Shown: piece after piece, positions 1 through 7,992 of the stretch
How positions within the stretch are numbered: position 1 is the stretch's first letter
How the letters are laid out: every line of letters begins with the position of its first letter
Source of the DNA: DASSTJ01 sp035707965
Lineage (GTDB): Bacteria; Actinomycetota; Actinomycetes; Actinomycetales; Angustibacteraceae
Assembly (NCBI GenBank): GCA_035707965.1
Contig: DASSTJ010000155.1
Span: 1 to 27,248 of the forward strand
Direction: 5' to 3'
DNA: 27,248 bases
Position numbers and translations under genes: made by a program
Notes under the pieces: generated by a model
Told to the model about the DNA's origin: nothing
Databases searched by the model: none
What the model saw: only the letters and a program-made list of their open reading frames with translations

Positions 1-49
1 GCCGTCCCGAGGTCGTCCTCCGCCAGGACAGACGAGGGAGCGACGTCAG

Positions 50-2851
50 ATGGCCCAGGGTGGCTCGAGGAACAGCTTCGGCACGCGCGATCAGCTCACG
101 GTCGGCGACACCACGTACGAGATCCATCGCCTCGACCGCATCGACGGGTCCGACCGGTTGCCCTACAGCCTCAAGGTGATGCTCGAGAACCTGGCGCGCA
201 ACGAGGACGGCACGATGGTGACGGCCGACCAGGTCAGCGCACTCGCCGCCTGGGACCCGTCGGCGCAGCACGGCTCGGAGATCCAGTACACGCCGGCCCG
301 CGTGCTGATGCAGGACTTCACCGGCGTGCCCTGCGTCGTCGACCTGGTGGCGATGCGCGACGCCATGGCGGCGCTCGGCGGCGACCCGCAGAAGATCAAC
401 CCGCTCATCCCGGCCGAGCTGGTGATCGACCACTCCGTGATCGCGGACGTGTTCGGTCGCCGTGATGCGTTCCGGATCAACGCCGACCTCGAGTTCCAGC
501 GCAACTCGGAGCGCTACCAGCTGCTGCGCTGGGCGCAGCAGGCGTTCGCGGACTTCTCCGTGGTGCCGCCGGACACCGGAATCTGCCACCAGGTCAACCT
601 CGAGTACCTGTCGCGGGTCGTGTTCACGCGGCAGGCGGACGACGCGCTGCAGGCCTATCCGGACACGCTCGTCGGCACCGACTCGCACACCCCGATGGTC
701 AACGGGCTGGGCGTGCTGGGGTGGGGTGTCGGAGGCATCGAGGCGGAGGCCGCGATGCTCGGTCAACCCATGAGCATGCTGATCCCGCCGGTGGTCGGCC
801 TGAAGCTGACGGGCGCCCTCCCGGCCGGCACGACGGCCACCGACGTGGTGCTCACGGTGGCCGAGCTGCTGCGCAAGACGGGCGTCGTCGGCAAGTTCGT
901 CGACTTCTTCGGCCCCGGCGTCGCCGAGGTGCCGCTCGCGAACCGCGCCACGCTGGGCAACATGAGCCCGGAGTACGGCTCGACCTGCGCGATCTTCCCG
1001 ATCGACGACGAGACGCTGCGCTACCTGCGCCTCACCGGACGGTCGGAGCAGCAGGTGGCCCTCGTCGAGGCGTACGCCAAGGAGCAGGGCCTCTGGCACG
1101 ACCCCGCGGTGGAGCGGCAGTACAGCCAGGTGGTCGAGCTGGACCTCGCCACCGTCGAGCCGTCGCTCGCCGGACCCAAGCGCCCGCAGGACCGCATCCC
1201 GCTGCGGCGCTCCCGTCACGTCGTGGGCGCCATCATGAACGACGGCTCCCTGTCGCCGGCGCAGCTCACGGGGCTCGACGAAGCCTCGGACGAGTCCTTC
1301 CCGGCGAGCGACCCCATCGCGATCATCCACGGCGACGACGACGACCCTCCCGTCGAGCGGTACGACCGTGACGGCGCCTGGCCGTCGGACCCCGTCTCGG
1401 TGACGTTCGAGGACGGCACGGTCGCGGACCTCGACCACGGCCACGTCGTCATCGCCGCGATCACGTCCTGCACCAACACGTCGAACCCGTCGGTGATGAT
1501 CGGCGCCGGGCTGCTCGCCAAGAACGCGGTCGAACGGGGTCTCGCCAGCAAGCCCTGGGTCAAGACGAGCCTGGCGCCCGGATCCCGCGTGGTGACGGAC
1601 TACTACGAGAAGGCCGGGCTGACGCCGTACCTGGAGAAGCTGGGCTTCGACCTGGTCGGCTACGGCTGCACCACGTGCATCGGCAACTCGGGCCCGCTCA
1701 TCCCGGAAGTCAGCCAGGCGGTGAACGAGGGCGACCTCACGGTGTGCTCGGTGCTCTCCGGCAACCGCAACTTCGAGGGCCGCATCCACGCCGAGACGAA
1801 GATGAACTTCCTGATGTCCCCGCCGCTCGTCATCTCCTACGCGCTGGTGGGCACGCTCAACGCCGACCTGCTCGAGGACCCGATCGGCACCGGCGCCGAC
1901 GGCCAGGACGTCTACCTGCGCGACATCTGGCCGTCGGCCCAGGAGGTCGAGGAGGTCGTGGGCCGCTGCATCGAGGCCGACATGTTCAGCGAGGGGTACG
2001 CCGACGTCTTCGCGGGCGACGACAACTGGCGCAACCTCGACGTGCCTGCGGCCGACATGTTCGCGTGGGACGACGAGTCGACCTACGTACGTCAGCCGCC
2101 GTACTTCGAGGGCATGGGCCGCGAGCCGCAGCCGCTGCGCGACATCACCGGAGCCAGGGTCCTCGCGCTCCTCGGTGACTCGGTCACCACCGACCACATC
2201 TCCCCTGCCGGTGCGATCAAGAAGGACTCCCCGGCCGGCCGGTACCTGACGGAGCGTGGGGTCTCGCCGAAGGACTTCAACTCCTACGGCTCGCGCCGGG
2301 GCAACCACGAGGTGATGATCCGAGGCACCTTCGCGAACATCCGGCTGCGCAACCAGCTCGTACCCGGCGTCGAGGGCGGCGTCACGCGTCACCTGCCGGA
2401 CGGCGAGCAGATGACCATCTTCGACGCCGCGCAGCGGTACGCGGAGCAGGGTGTCCCGCTCCTGGTGGTCGCGGGCACCGAGTACGGCTCGGGCTCCTCA
2501 CGAGACTGGGCCGCGAAGGGCACCCTCCTGCTGGGGGTGAAGGCGGTGCTCGCCGTCTCGTACGAGCGCATCCACCGCTCGAACCTCATCGGGATGGGCG
2601 TGCTGCCGCTGCAGTTCGTGCCGGGTGAGTCAGCGCAGTCTCTGGGTCTGACCGGCGAGGAGACGTACTCCGTCATCGGGCTGGCGGGGCAGGACGACGT
2701 GCCCCGGCAGGTGGTGGTGCGGATCGAGGGTGGCGACGGCGGACCGCGCGAGATCACCGCGACGGTCCGCATCGACACCCCAGCGGAGGCGGCGTACTAC
2801 CGCCACGGCGGGATCCTGCAGTACGTGCTGCGTCAGCTGCTCACGGTCTGA
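50..2851 (+). CDS. acnA: Aconitate hydratase (AcnA/IRP1-type)
   Basis: Interconverts citrate and isocitrate through cis-aconitate in the TCA cycle, using a 4Fe-4S cluster in the cytosol. The 933-residue length fits the AcnA/IRP1 class. The three cluster cysteines are visible as TSCTNTSNP (C474) and GCTTCIGNSG (C540, C543). Their 66- and 3-residue spacing equals that of IRP1. The C-terminal swivel domain holds YGSGSSRDWAAKG (about 812-824). The ATG at 50 is preceded by GAGGGAG with a 9-nt gap, so the start is well supported. An acidic insertion just before the first cysteine (about 405-450) contains DEASDESFPASDP (410-422), which is not part of the catalytic core. The 3' end overlaps the convergent next gene by 19 bp. 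Identification is secure; whether it has a regulatory RNA-binding role cannot be judged from sequence. Confidence 0.97.
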   Translation: MAQGGSRNSFGTRDQLTVGDTTYEIHRLDRIDGSDRLPYSLKVMLENLARNEDGTMVTADQVSALAAWDPSAQHGSEIQYTPARVLMQDFTGVPCVVDLVAMRDAMAALGGDPQKINPLIPAELVIDHSVIADVFGRRDAFRINADLEFQRNSERYQLLRWAQQAFADFSVVPPDTGICHQVNLEYLSRVVFTRQADDALQAYPDTLVGTDSHTPMVNGLGVLGWGVGGIEAEAAMLGQPMSMLIPPVVGLKLTGALPAGTTATDVVLTVAELLRKTGVVGKFVDFFGPGVAEVPLANRATLGNMSPEYGSTCAIFPIDDETLRYLRLTGRSEQQVALVEAYAKEQGLWHDPAVERQYSQVVELDLATVEPSLAGPKRPQDRIPLRRSRHVVGAIMNDGSLSPAQLTGLDEASDESFPASDPIAIIHGDDDDPPVERYDRDGAWPSDPVSVTFEDGTVADLDHGHVVIAAITSCTNTSNPSVMIGAGLLAKNAVERGLASKPWVKTSLAPGSRVVTDYYEKAGLTPYLEKLGFDLVGYGCTTCIGNSGPLIPEVSQAVNEGDLTVCSVLSGNRNFEGRIHAETKMNFLMSPPLVISYALVGTLNADLLEDPIGTGADGQDVYLRDIWPSAQEVEEVVGRCIEADMFSEGYADVFAGDDNWRNLDVPAADMFAWDDESTYVRQPPYFEGMGREPQPLRDITGARVLALLGDSVTTDHISPAGAIKKDSPAGRYLTERGVSPKDFNSYGSRRGNHEVMIRGTFANIRLRNQLVPGVEGGVTRHLPDGEQMTIFDAAQRYAEQGVPLLVVAGTEYGSGSSRDWAAKGTLLLGVKAVLAVSYERIHRSNLIGMGVLPLQFVPGESAQSLGLTGEETYSVIGLAGQDDVPRQVVVRIEGGDGGPREITATVRIDTPAEAAYYRHGGILQYVLRQLLTV

Positions 2852-3468
2852 GGCGCGCGCCCCGCACGCGCGGCCTCGCTGGCAGCTGCCTGCTGCACCT
2901 GCTGGGCGGCGTCCTCAGCCTCCCGGTCGAGCAGCCCGTTCAGGTTCACGCCGTAGGTGCGGGTCGGGAGGGGTCCGAGCGGCGGTTTCGGGTCGAAGTG
3001 CATGCCGGCCCCGTGCGGTCCGTAGGCCGCGCGCGAGCTGGTCTGCACGCTGCCCGGGACCCGGACGGCGTCGGAGGCGTGCAGGAGGTGCTGCTGGCGC
3101 GCCGTGCGCACGGCGTCGAGCCGGAGCAGCGTGGCCTTGGCCTGCGGGCTCTGGCGGCCGTTGGTGATGCGGAACAGGGCCCGCTTCACCGTGGGGCCCA
3201 CCGCCACCCGGTAGGCGGCCTCGTAGCCCAGCACGAGCGCGTCGTAGGCCCGGGTCACGGCGATGAAGCGACGCTGGGTCTCGTCCGCACCGACGGGTGT
3301 GCGGTAGGCCGCGGCGAGCCGGCCCCGCGCGGTGACGAGCCGAGCCTCGAGGCCGGGCAGGGTGTCGGCCAGGTGACGGTCGCGCTCGAGGGTGGCCGCG
3401 GTGACGCGGGGCATGCGTCGCGCGAGGGTCTGAGCGGTGTTCACGTCGTTGCTGGCGAGGCTCGTCAT
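2833..3468 (-). CDS. Hypothetical protein, 211 aa, helical
   Basis: I do not recognise this family. The product is soluble, without signal peptide or membrane segment. It is rich in Ala, Arg and Leu and looks mostly helical, with a Gly/Pro-rich patch (about residues 145-175, including FDPKPPLGPLPTRTYG) and an Ala/Gln-rich C-terminal helix. The chosen ATG is preceded by GAGGAGCAGCC on the minus strand, a good ribosome binding site. A GTG 14 codons upstream (at 3510) is open but sits inside the AT-rich promoter-like spacer and is less likely. Third positions are strongly G/C in this frame, supporting real coding. It ends within the acnA 3' end (19-bp convergent overlap) and diverges from a 72-aa gene across a 131-bp spacer. 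A stress or regulatory role could be imagined from the position, but nothing in the sequence shows it. Confidence 0.75.
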   Translation of the reverse strand: MTSLASNDVNTAQTLARRMPRVTAATLERDRHLADTLPGLEARLVTARGRLAAAYRTPVGADETQRRFIAVTRAYDALVLGYEAAYRVAVGPTVKRALFRITNGRQSPQAKATLLRLDAVRTARQQHLLHASDAVRVPGSVQTSSRAAYGPHGAGMHFDPKPPLGPLPTRTYGVNLNGLLDREAEDAAQQVQQAAASEAARAGRAPQTVSS

Positions 3469-3500
3469 GGCTGCTCCTCGGTCGTCCGGTCTCTCGGGCT

Positions 3501-3530
3501 TATTTTTCACAACTAATGCTGTAGAAAATA
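3501..3530. promoter_or_regulatory. AT-rich 30-bp imperfect palindrome in divergent spacer
   Basis: TATTTTTCACA (3501-3511) and TGTAGAAAATA (3520-3530) are inverted arms. I count 10 of 15 symmetric positions pairing across the 30 bp. This is the only clearly AT-rich patch in the window and lies between two divergent genes (starts at 3468 and 3600), where promoters and an operator are expected. No clear -35/-10 pair can be chosen. An operator for a dimeric regulator is an inference. Confidence 0.5.
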
Positions 3531-3599
3531 GGGACTTAAGGCCTCTGTCGCCGCACCTGCCGCGGCCGCACGATGAGATCGGCAGTCAGGAGGCTAGTC

Positions 3600-3818
3600 A
3601 TGGAACCGTCCACGATCGATCTGAGCGACGCTGCCCTCATGAAGCGGCTGCAGGAGGCCTACACCGCTCGCCTCGAAGCCCTGGTCGACGGTGACGACCG
3701 GGCTCTGGCCGCCACCGGCCGCGAGGTCGAGGACCTCGAGTGCCGACTGCTGGAGCACCGCCAGCTGCGGGAGCTCGCGACGGCCTCCTTCACGGACACG
3801 GCGTACTACCTGGGCTGA
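3600..3818 (+). CDS. Small hypothetical protein, 72 aa
   Basis: Not recognised. The 72-residue product is acidic and appears to form two helices (about 10-35 and 40-66: SDAALMKRLQEAYTARLEAL, then a Glu/Arg-rich stretch), ending in TDTAYYLG. It has no cysteine pair, signal peptide or membrane segment. The start ATG at 3600 is fixed by AGGAGG at 3588-3593 with a 6-nt gap; a frame extension from 3573 would ignore that site. It is divergent from the 211-aa unknown gene and convergent with pdhC, whose stop lies 5 bp away. The strong ribosome binding site and coding-like third positions argue that it is a true gene. Function cannot be assigned; it could bind a partner through its helical hairpin, but that is speculation. 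Confidence 0.7.
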   Translation: MEPSTIDLSDAALMKRLQEAYTARLEALVDGDDRALAATGREVEDLECRLLEHRQLRELATASFTDTAYYLG

Positions 3819-3823
3819 GCGTG

Positions 3824-5143
3824 TCACACCAGCACGCTCAGAGGGTTCTCCAGCGCCGCCTTCAGGTCGCGCAGGAACGCGGCTGAGGTGGCGCCGTCCA
3901 GCACCCGGTGGTCGCTCGTGAGCGTCAGCTTGATGATCGTGCGCACCACGACCTCGCCGTCGCGCACGACCGGCTCCTGCGTGCCGGCGCCGACGGCCAG
4001 GATCGCGGCCTCCGGCGGGTTGACGACCGCGGTGAAGTGGTCGATCCCGTACATGCCCAGGTTGCTGATCGTGAACGTGCCGCCCGAGAACTCGTCCGGC
4101 TTGAGCCGGCCGGCGCGCGCGCGCTCGGCCAGGTCGCGCGTGCGCGCCGCGATGTCGGCCAGGGGCAGGGTGTCGGCGTCGTGCACGACGGGCACGATCA
4201 GGCCGTCGTCCATGGCCACCGCCACCCCGACGTTGACCCGACGGTGCCGCAGGATCGCGTCGCCACCCCACGAGGCGTTGACCTCGGGGTGCTGTCGCAG
4301 CACGAGCGCGCAGACGCGCACGAGCAGGTCGGTGACGCTCACCTTCACCGCGGCGCCGTCCGTCGACCGGGAAGCCAGGCCGGCGTTCACGTCCTTGCGC
4401 AGGGCCAGCAGCCGATCGGCTTCGACGACGGCCGTCAGGTAGAACTGCGGCGCGGCAGCGCTCTGCGTCAGCCGCTCCGCGGTGATGCGGCGCACCGCGG
4501 TGAGAGGGACGACCTCGTCGTCCGGGAGCGGCTGCGCGACGGGTGCGGCGACAGTGGCCGACGGTGCCGTGCCGGGCGCAGCGGGCGCGCCCTTGGTACC
4601 ACCCGCCGGCTGCGGTGCCCGGCGGCCCTGCTGCACGGCGGCCTCGACGTCCGCCCGCACGATGCGGCCGCCTGGACCGGTGCCGCTCACCTGGGCCAGG
4701 TCGATGCCGTGCTCCTTGGCGATCCGCCGGGCCAGCGGCGAGGTGCGCAGCTGGCCGCCGGGTGCTGCGGTCGCCCCCAGCGGCGTCGCCACGTCGCTCG
4801 TGGGGCTGGACGGCGCGGTGCTGGACGACGTCTCCGCAGCCGTGGGCTGAGGCGTCGCGCCGGTCTGCGCCGGCGGCCCGCCGGCGGTGGCCCGTGAGCC
4901 GGAGCCGGAGCCGTCGCCGATCACGGCGAGTCTGCCGCCGATCGCCACCGTCGTGCCCTCGGGCACGAGCACCTGCTCGAGGACGCCGTCCTCGTAGGCC
5001 TCGAGCTCCATCGTGGCCTTGTCGGTCTCGATCTCGGCGAGGGCGTCGCCCTTGCTGACCGAGTCACCCTCGTGCTTGAGCCAGAGGCTGAGCACCCCCT
5101 CCTCCATCGTGTCGGACAGACGGGGCATCAGGACGTCGCTCAC
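3824..5143 (-). CDS. pdhC: Pyruvate dehydrogenase E2, dihydrolipoamide acetyltransferase
   Basis: Core subunit that transfers the acetyl group from lipoyl-lysine to CoA. Domains in order: one lipoyl domain (about 1-78) with the lipoylated lysine in ETDKATME (K42); an Ala/Thr/Ser/Pro linker (about 80-130); a peripheral-subunit-binding domain (about 131-170, TSPLARRIAKEHGIDLAQ with GTGPGGRI); and the catalytic domain with TSDHRVLDG near the C-terminus (H412, D416), the expected active-site pair. The 439-aa length suits a single-lipoyl E2. The start is GTG (5143), preceded on the minus strand by GGGAAGGGAGCGAC. It lies 13 nt after the pdhB stop, as the last gene of the operon. Sequence style (MEEGxLxxWL, DHRVxDGA) resembles mitochondrial/alphaproteobacterial PDH E2 more than branched-chain E2, so I favour pyruvate as substrate, but this rests on similarity alone. 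Confidence 0.92.
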   Translation of the reverse strand: MSDVLMPRLSDTMEEGVLSLWLKHEGDSVSKGDALAEIETDKATMELEAYEDGVLEQVLVPEGTTVAIGGRLAVIGDGSGSGSRATAGGPPAQTGATPQPTAAETSSSTAPSSPTSDVATPLGATAAPGGQLRTSPLARRIAKEHGIDLAQVSGTGPGGRIVRADVEAAVQQGRRAPQPAGGTKGAPAAPGTAPSATVAAPVAQPLPDDEVVPLTAVRRITAERLTQSAAAPQFYLTAVVEADRLLALRKDVNAGLASRSTDGAAVKVSVTDLLVRVCALVLRQHPEVNASWGGDAILRHRRVNVGVAVAMDDGLIVPVVHDADTLPLADIAARTRDLAERARAGRLKPDEFSGGTFTISNLGMYGIDHFTAVVNPPEAAILAVGAGTQEPVVRDGEVVVRTIIKLTLTSDHRVLDGATSAAFLRDLKAALENPLSVLV

Positions 5144-5156
5144 GTCGCTCCCTTCC

Positions 5157-6149
5157 CTAGCGCGAGAACCGCGTGGCGTCGAGGACCTGCTGCACGACCT
5201 TGGTGAGGGCGGCAGCGTCGGGCAGCGCGACCCGCTCGAGCGGCTTCGCGTAGGGCAGCGGCACCTCGGCGGCCGCGACCCGGCGGACCGGGGCGTCCAG
5301 GAAGTCGAAGGCGCCCTCCTGGATCGTGGCGGCGATCTCCGCGCCGATGCCGTAGGTCAGCCAGTCGTCCTCGAGGACGACGGCGCGGCTGGTCTTGCGC
5401 ACCGAGGCGCAGATCGTCTCGCGGTCCAGCGGTCGCAGGCTGCGCAGGTCGACGACCTCGACGGAGATCCCCTGCTCCTCCAGCTGGCGCGCGACGTCCA
5501 GCGCGATGACCGTCGCCCGCGAGTAGGCCACGACGGTGAGGTCGGTGCCCTCCTTGACGACTGCGGCGCGGCCGATCTCGGCCACGTGCTCGCCGTCCGG
5601 CACCTCGCCCTTGGTGTTGTAGAGCGACAGGTTCTCGAGCACGAACACCGGGTCGTCGTCGCGGATGGCTGCGGTCATCAGCGCCTTCGCGTCCGCGGGC
5701 GTCGACGGGGCGACCACCTTCAGCCCTGGCACGTGCGCGTACCAGACCTCGAGGTTCTGCGAGTGGGTCGCCGCCAGCTGCTGGCCACCGCCGCCCGGCG
5801 TCCGGATCACCATCGGGACGGGGCACTGGCCGCCGAACATCGCGTAGATCTTGGCCGCGTGGTTCACGATCTGGTCGATCGCGATGAGGCTGAAGTTCAG
5901 CGTCATCAGCTCGACGACGGGTCGCATGCCGAGCATCGCGGCGCCGACGGCGGCGCCGACGAAGCCCTCCTCCGCGATGGGGGTGTCGCGCACCCGCTCC
6001 GGCCCGAACTCGGCCAGCAGGCCGGCTGTGATCTTGTAGGAGCCCTCGAAGACGCCGATCTCCTCGCCCATGAGGATCACCGACGGGTCGCGGGTCAGCT
6101 CGGCGCGCAGCGTCTCGTTCAGCGCCTGCCGGTAGGTCATCACCGTCAT
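5157..6149 (-). CDS. pdhB: Pyruvate dehydrogenase E1 beta subunit
   Basis: Beta subunit of the heterotetrameric thiamine-diphosphate-dependent E1, which decarboxylates pyruvate and acetylates the lipoyl group of E2. The 330-residue length is typical. Family signatures are visible: LMGEEIGVFEGSYKIT (about 26-41), RVRDTPIAEEGFVG with the conserved glutamate at E60, VVELMTLNFSLIAIDQI, then HSQNLEVWYAHVPGLKVVAP in the middle, and the transketolase C-terminal domain. The ATG overlaps the pdhA stop in an ATGA (6146-6149), so the two subunits are probably translationally coupled, as suits equal stoichiometry. The pdhC start follows 13 nt after its stop. Acetoin or branched-chain dehydrogenase beta subunits are the alternatives; the order alpha-beta-E2 and the mitochondrial-like motifs favour pyruvate. 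Confidence 0.92.
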   Translation of the reverse strand: MTVMTYRQALNETLRAELTRDPSVILMGEEIGVFEGSYKITAGLLAEFGPERVRDTPIAEEGFVGAAVGAAMLGMRPVVELMTLNFSLIAIDQIVNHAAKIYAMFGGQCPVPMVIRTPGGGGQQLAATHSQNLEVWYAHVPGLKVVAPSTPADAKALMTAAIRDDDPVFVLENLSLYNTKGEVPDGEHVAEIGRAAVVKEGTDLTVVAYSRATVIALDVARQLEEQGISVEVVDLRSLRPLDRETICASVRKTSRAVVLEDDWLTYGIGAEIAATIQEGAFDFLDAPVRRVAAAEVPLPYAKPLERVALPDAAALTKVVQQVLDATRFSR

Positions 6150-7276
6150 CGGGCCGCTCCCGTGCTCGAGCCGACGGCTTCGTCCGGCATCAGTGGGTCC
6201 CCGGGCAGCTGGTGCGGGGCGTTGGCGACCGCCTGGGCGTAGGCGTTGTCGAAGATCTGGTCCGGTGTCGGGTCGGGGCTGTGGTCGGCGAACGCGACGG
6301 CGCGCTCGACCTCCTCGTCGACGTCGGAGTCGATGGCCCGGGCGGAGGCGTCGTCGAGCACGCCGAGGTCGAGCAGCCGGGCCCGGAAGGCCGGCACCGG
6401 GTCGAGGGTGCGCAGCCGCTCTGTCTCCTCGCGGCTGCGGTAGCGCGCGGGGTCGACCACGGAGTGGCCCTTCAGCCGCCAGCTGACGGTCTCGAGCAGC
6501 ATCGGCTGCCGCTCGCTGCGGGCCTTCGTGAGCGCGGCCGTGGCAGCCTCGCGCACGGCGACGACGTCGTCGCCGTCCACACGCTCCCCCGGGATGCGGT
6601 AGGAGCAGCCCCGCTTGTACAGCAAGGGCTCCGCCGACGACTTCTCCACCGGCGTGCCCATGCCGAGGCGGTTGTTCACGATCACGTACACGATCGGCAG
6701 CCGCCAGATCGCCGCGATGTTCAGCGACTCGTGGAAGGCCCCGATGTTCGTGGTGCCGTCACCCAGCAGGCACATCACGGCCTCGGCGTCCGGTCCTGGC
6801 TCGCCGCGGTACGTCAGTGCCAGCGCGGCCCCCGTGGCCGGCGGGATCTGACCGCCGACGATGCCGTAGCCGCCGAGCATGCGGGCGTCGGAGTCGAAGA
6901 GGTGCATGGAGCCGCCCCAGCCGCCGCTGACGCCGGTGGTCTTGCCGAAGAGCTCGGCCATGACGCGGCCCGTGTCCATGCCGCGCGCGAGGGCATAGCC
7001 GTGGTCCCGGTAGGTCGTGAAGAGGTAGTCACGCGCCTGGAGCGCGGCCATCAGACCGACGACCGTCGGCTCCTCGCCGAGGTTGAGGTGGCAGTAGCCG
7101 CCGATCTTGGCGCGCTGGTACATCTCGCTGGCCTTCAGCTCGAACGCGCGGATCAGCGCCATCTCGCGGTAGTAGCCGCGCAGCACCTCCGGCGACTCGT
7201 CGCGAAGGTCGTACTCACGGGTGGTCACGTCGCTCGGCGTGGTGTCCGACGGGGCGTCGCCTGGGTCGGCAGCCAC
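6146..7276 (-). CDS. pdhA: Pyruvate dehydrogenase E1 alpha subunit
   Basis: Alpha subunit of E1, binding thiamine diphosphate and Mg. The ThDP motif is clear: GDGTTNIGAFHES starting at 172, with NN at 201-202, giving GDG-x26-NN. Other signatures are KIGGYCHLNLGEE (57-69), GGWGGSMHLF (118-127) and the loop RLKGHSVVDPARYRS (267-281), which corresponds to the phosphorylation/substrate loop of mitochondrial-type E1. The length of 376 is normal, with a disordered N-terminal 20 residues. The start is GTG at 7276 with GGAGG five bases upstream; an ATG two bases earlier is out of frame. First gene of pdhABC. A CBS/zinc-ribbon gene ends 90 nt upstream on the same strand. Many actinomycetes use the single-chain AceE-type E1 instead, so this is probably an additional or alternative complex. 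No E3 (lipoamide dehydrogenase) is in the window. Confidence 0.93.
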   Translation of the reverse strand: MAADPGDAPSDTTPSDVTTREYDLRDESPEVLRGYYREMALIRAFELKASEMYQRAKIGGYCHLNLGEEPTVVGLMAALQARDYLFTTYRDHGYALARGMDTGRVMAELFGKTTGVSGGWGGSMHLFDSDARMLGGYGIVGGQIPPATGAALALTYRGEPGPDAEAVMCLLGDGTTNIGAFHESLNIAAIWRLPIVYVIVNNRLGMGTPVEKSSAEPLLYKRGCSYRIPGERVDGDDVVAVREAATAALTKARSERQPMLLETVSWRLKGHSVVDPARYRSREETERLRTLDPVPAFRARLLDLGVLDDASARAIDSDVDEEVERAVAFADHSPDPTPDQIFDNAYAQAVANAPHQLPGDPLMPDEAVGSSTGAAR

Positions 7277-7296
7277 ATCGACCTCCGTTCCGCTCG

Positions 7297-7315
7297 GCCC
7301 CGGTCGTGCCGGGGC
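7297..7315 (-). promoter_or_regulatory. Perfect 7-bp hairpin upstream of pdhA
   Basis: GCCCCGG (7297-7303) and CCGGGGC (7309-7315) pair perfectly around a 5-base loop. It lies between the CBS gene stop (7367) and the pdhA start (7276). There is no T run after it, so it may be a weak factor-assisted terminator for the CBS gene, a leader structure of pdh, or chance in GC-rich DNA. Confidence 0.35.
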
Positions 7316-7366
7316 ACGTCTGCTCAGTCTCGGGTGGGTAGCGCGCTGTGCACGTGGGGTGGGTCG

Positions 7367-7870
7367 TCACGTCCCAGGGGGTTGCTCCTGGAGGACGAAC
7401 CGGTCGGACGCGTTGCACTTGGGGCAGTGCTGCGGGGGCACGCTGCTGCGCACGGACTCGCCGCACACCTCGCACACCCACTCGGTGGCCATCAGCGCCA
7501 CGACGTCGCCCCGGCTGACGATGCCGACGAGCTCTCCGCCGTCGAGCACCGGGACCCGACGGAACTTCCGGTCCACGAGCAGGTGTCGGACGTCGTCCAC
7601 GCCGGTCTCCGGGGTCACGCTGACGACCGCGGTGGTCATGACGTCGTCCGCGAGATCGCCCGTGCGGGAGAGGAGGTCGAACTCGCTCACCAGGCCGACC
7701 ACGGCGCCGGAGCCGTCGACGACCGGGACGGCGCTGATGCGGTGCCGGTGCAGGGTCTCGGCGATCTGGCCGGTCGTCGTGCCCAGTGGCACCGACACCA
7801 CCGGCGACGTCATGATGTCGCGCGCCCGCGTGGCCACCACGGTGCCGCGGGCGGGGCCCTCGTCGCTCAT
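7367..7870 (-). CDS. CBS-domain pair protein with C-terminal zinc ribbon
   Basis: The 167-residue protein has two CBS domains (about 14-68 and 72-128; TSPVVSV, ISAVPVVDG, VVGLVSEFDL, then FRRVPVLDGGELVGIVSRGD). These pairs usually bind adenosine nucleotides. They are followed by a rubredoxin/rubrerythrin-like metal knuckle pair: C133-x2-C136 and C149-x2-C152. No catalytic domain is attached, so a nucleotide- and metal- or redox-sensing adaptor role is plausible but unproven. The start ATG at 7870 has no Shine-Dalgarno but has TAGACT exactly 7 nt upstream, suggesting a leaderless mRNA. An upstream in-frame extension exists, but it is low-complexity Arg/Pro/Ala sequence typical of non-coding GC-rich frames. 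It lies on the same strand 90 nt ahead of pdhA, so it may be co-transcribed with the pdh operon. Confidence 0.85.
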   Translation of the reverse strand: MSDEGPARGTVVATRARDIMTSPVVSVPLGTTTGQIAETLHRHRISAVPVVDGSGAVVGLVSEFDLLSRTGDLADDVMTTAVVSVTPETGVDDVRHLLVDRKFRRVPVLDGGELVGIVSRGDVVALMATEWVCEVCGESVRSSVPPQHCPKCNASDRFVLQEQPPGT

Positions 7871-7877
7871 GCGGGCG

Positions 7878-7883
7878 AGTCTA
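7878..7883 (-). promoter_or_regulatory. Putative -10 (TAGACT) for leaderless CBS gene
   Basis: On the minus strand TAGACT fits the actinobacterial TAnnnT -10 and ends 7 nt before the ATG at 7870, which would place transcription at or next to the start codon. No ribosome binding site is seen and no convincing -35. Confidence 0.5.
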
Positions 7884-7954
7884 GGCGCCGCACGATCATC
7901 CGGCCCGGGCAGGGAGGCCCTGGCGCGTGCGGGGCGGCTGCGGTAGCGACGCGT

Positions 7955-7972
7955 CCGGCGGCTGCCCGCCGG
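7955..7972. other. Perfect 7-bp inverted repeat in divergent spacer
   Basis: CCGGCGG (7955-7961) and CCGCCGG (7966-7972) are separated by CTGC. The repeat sits in the 170-bp spacer between the divergent CBS and GT-C genes, the longest gene-free stretch of the window. It could be a small operator or a transcript hairpin, but GC-rich sequence produces such repeats easily. Confidence 0.3.
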
Positions 7973-7992
7973 AAGGCGGCGGGGGGCGGCCG

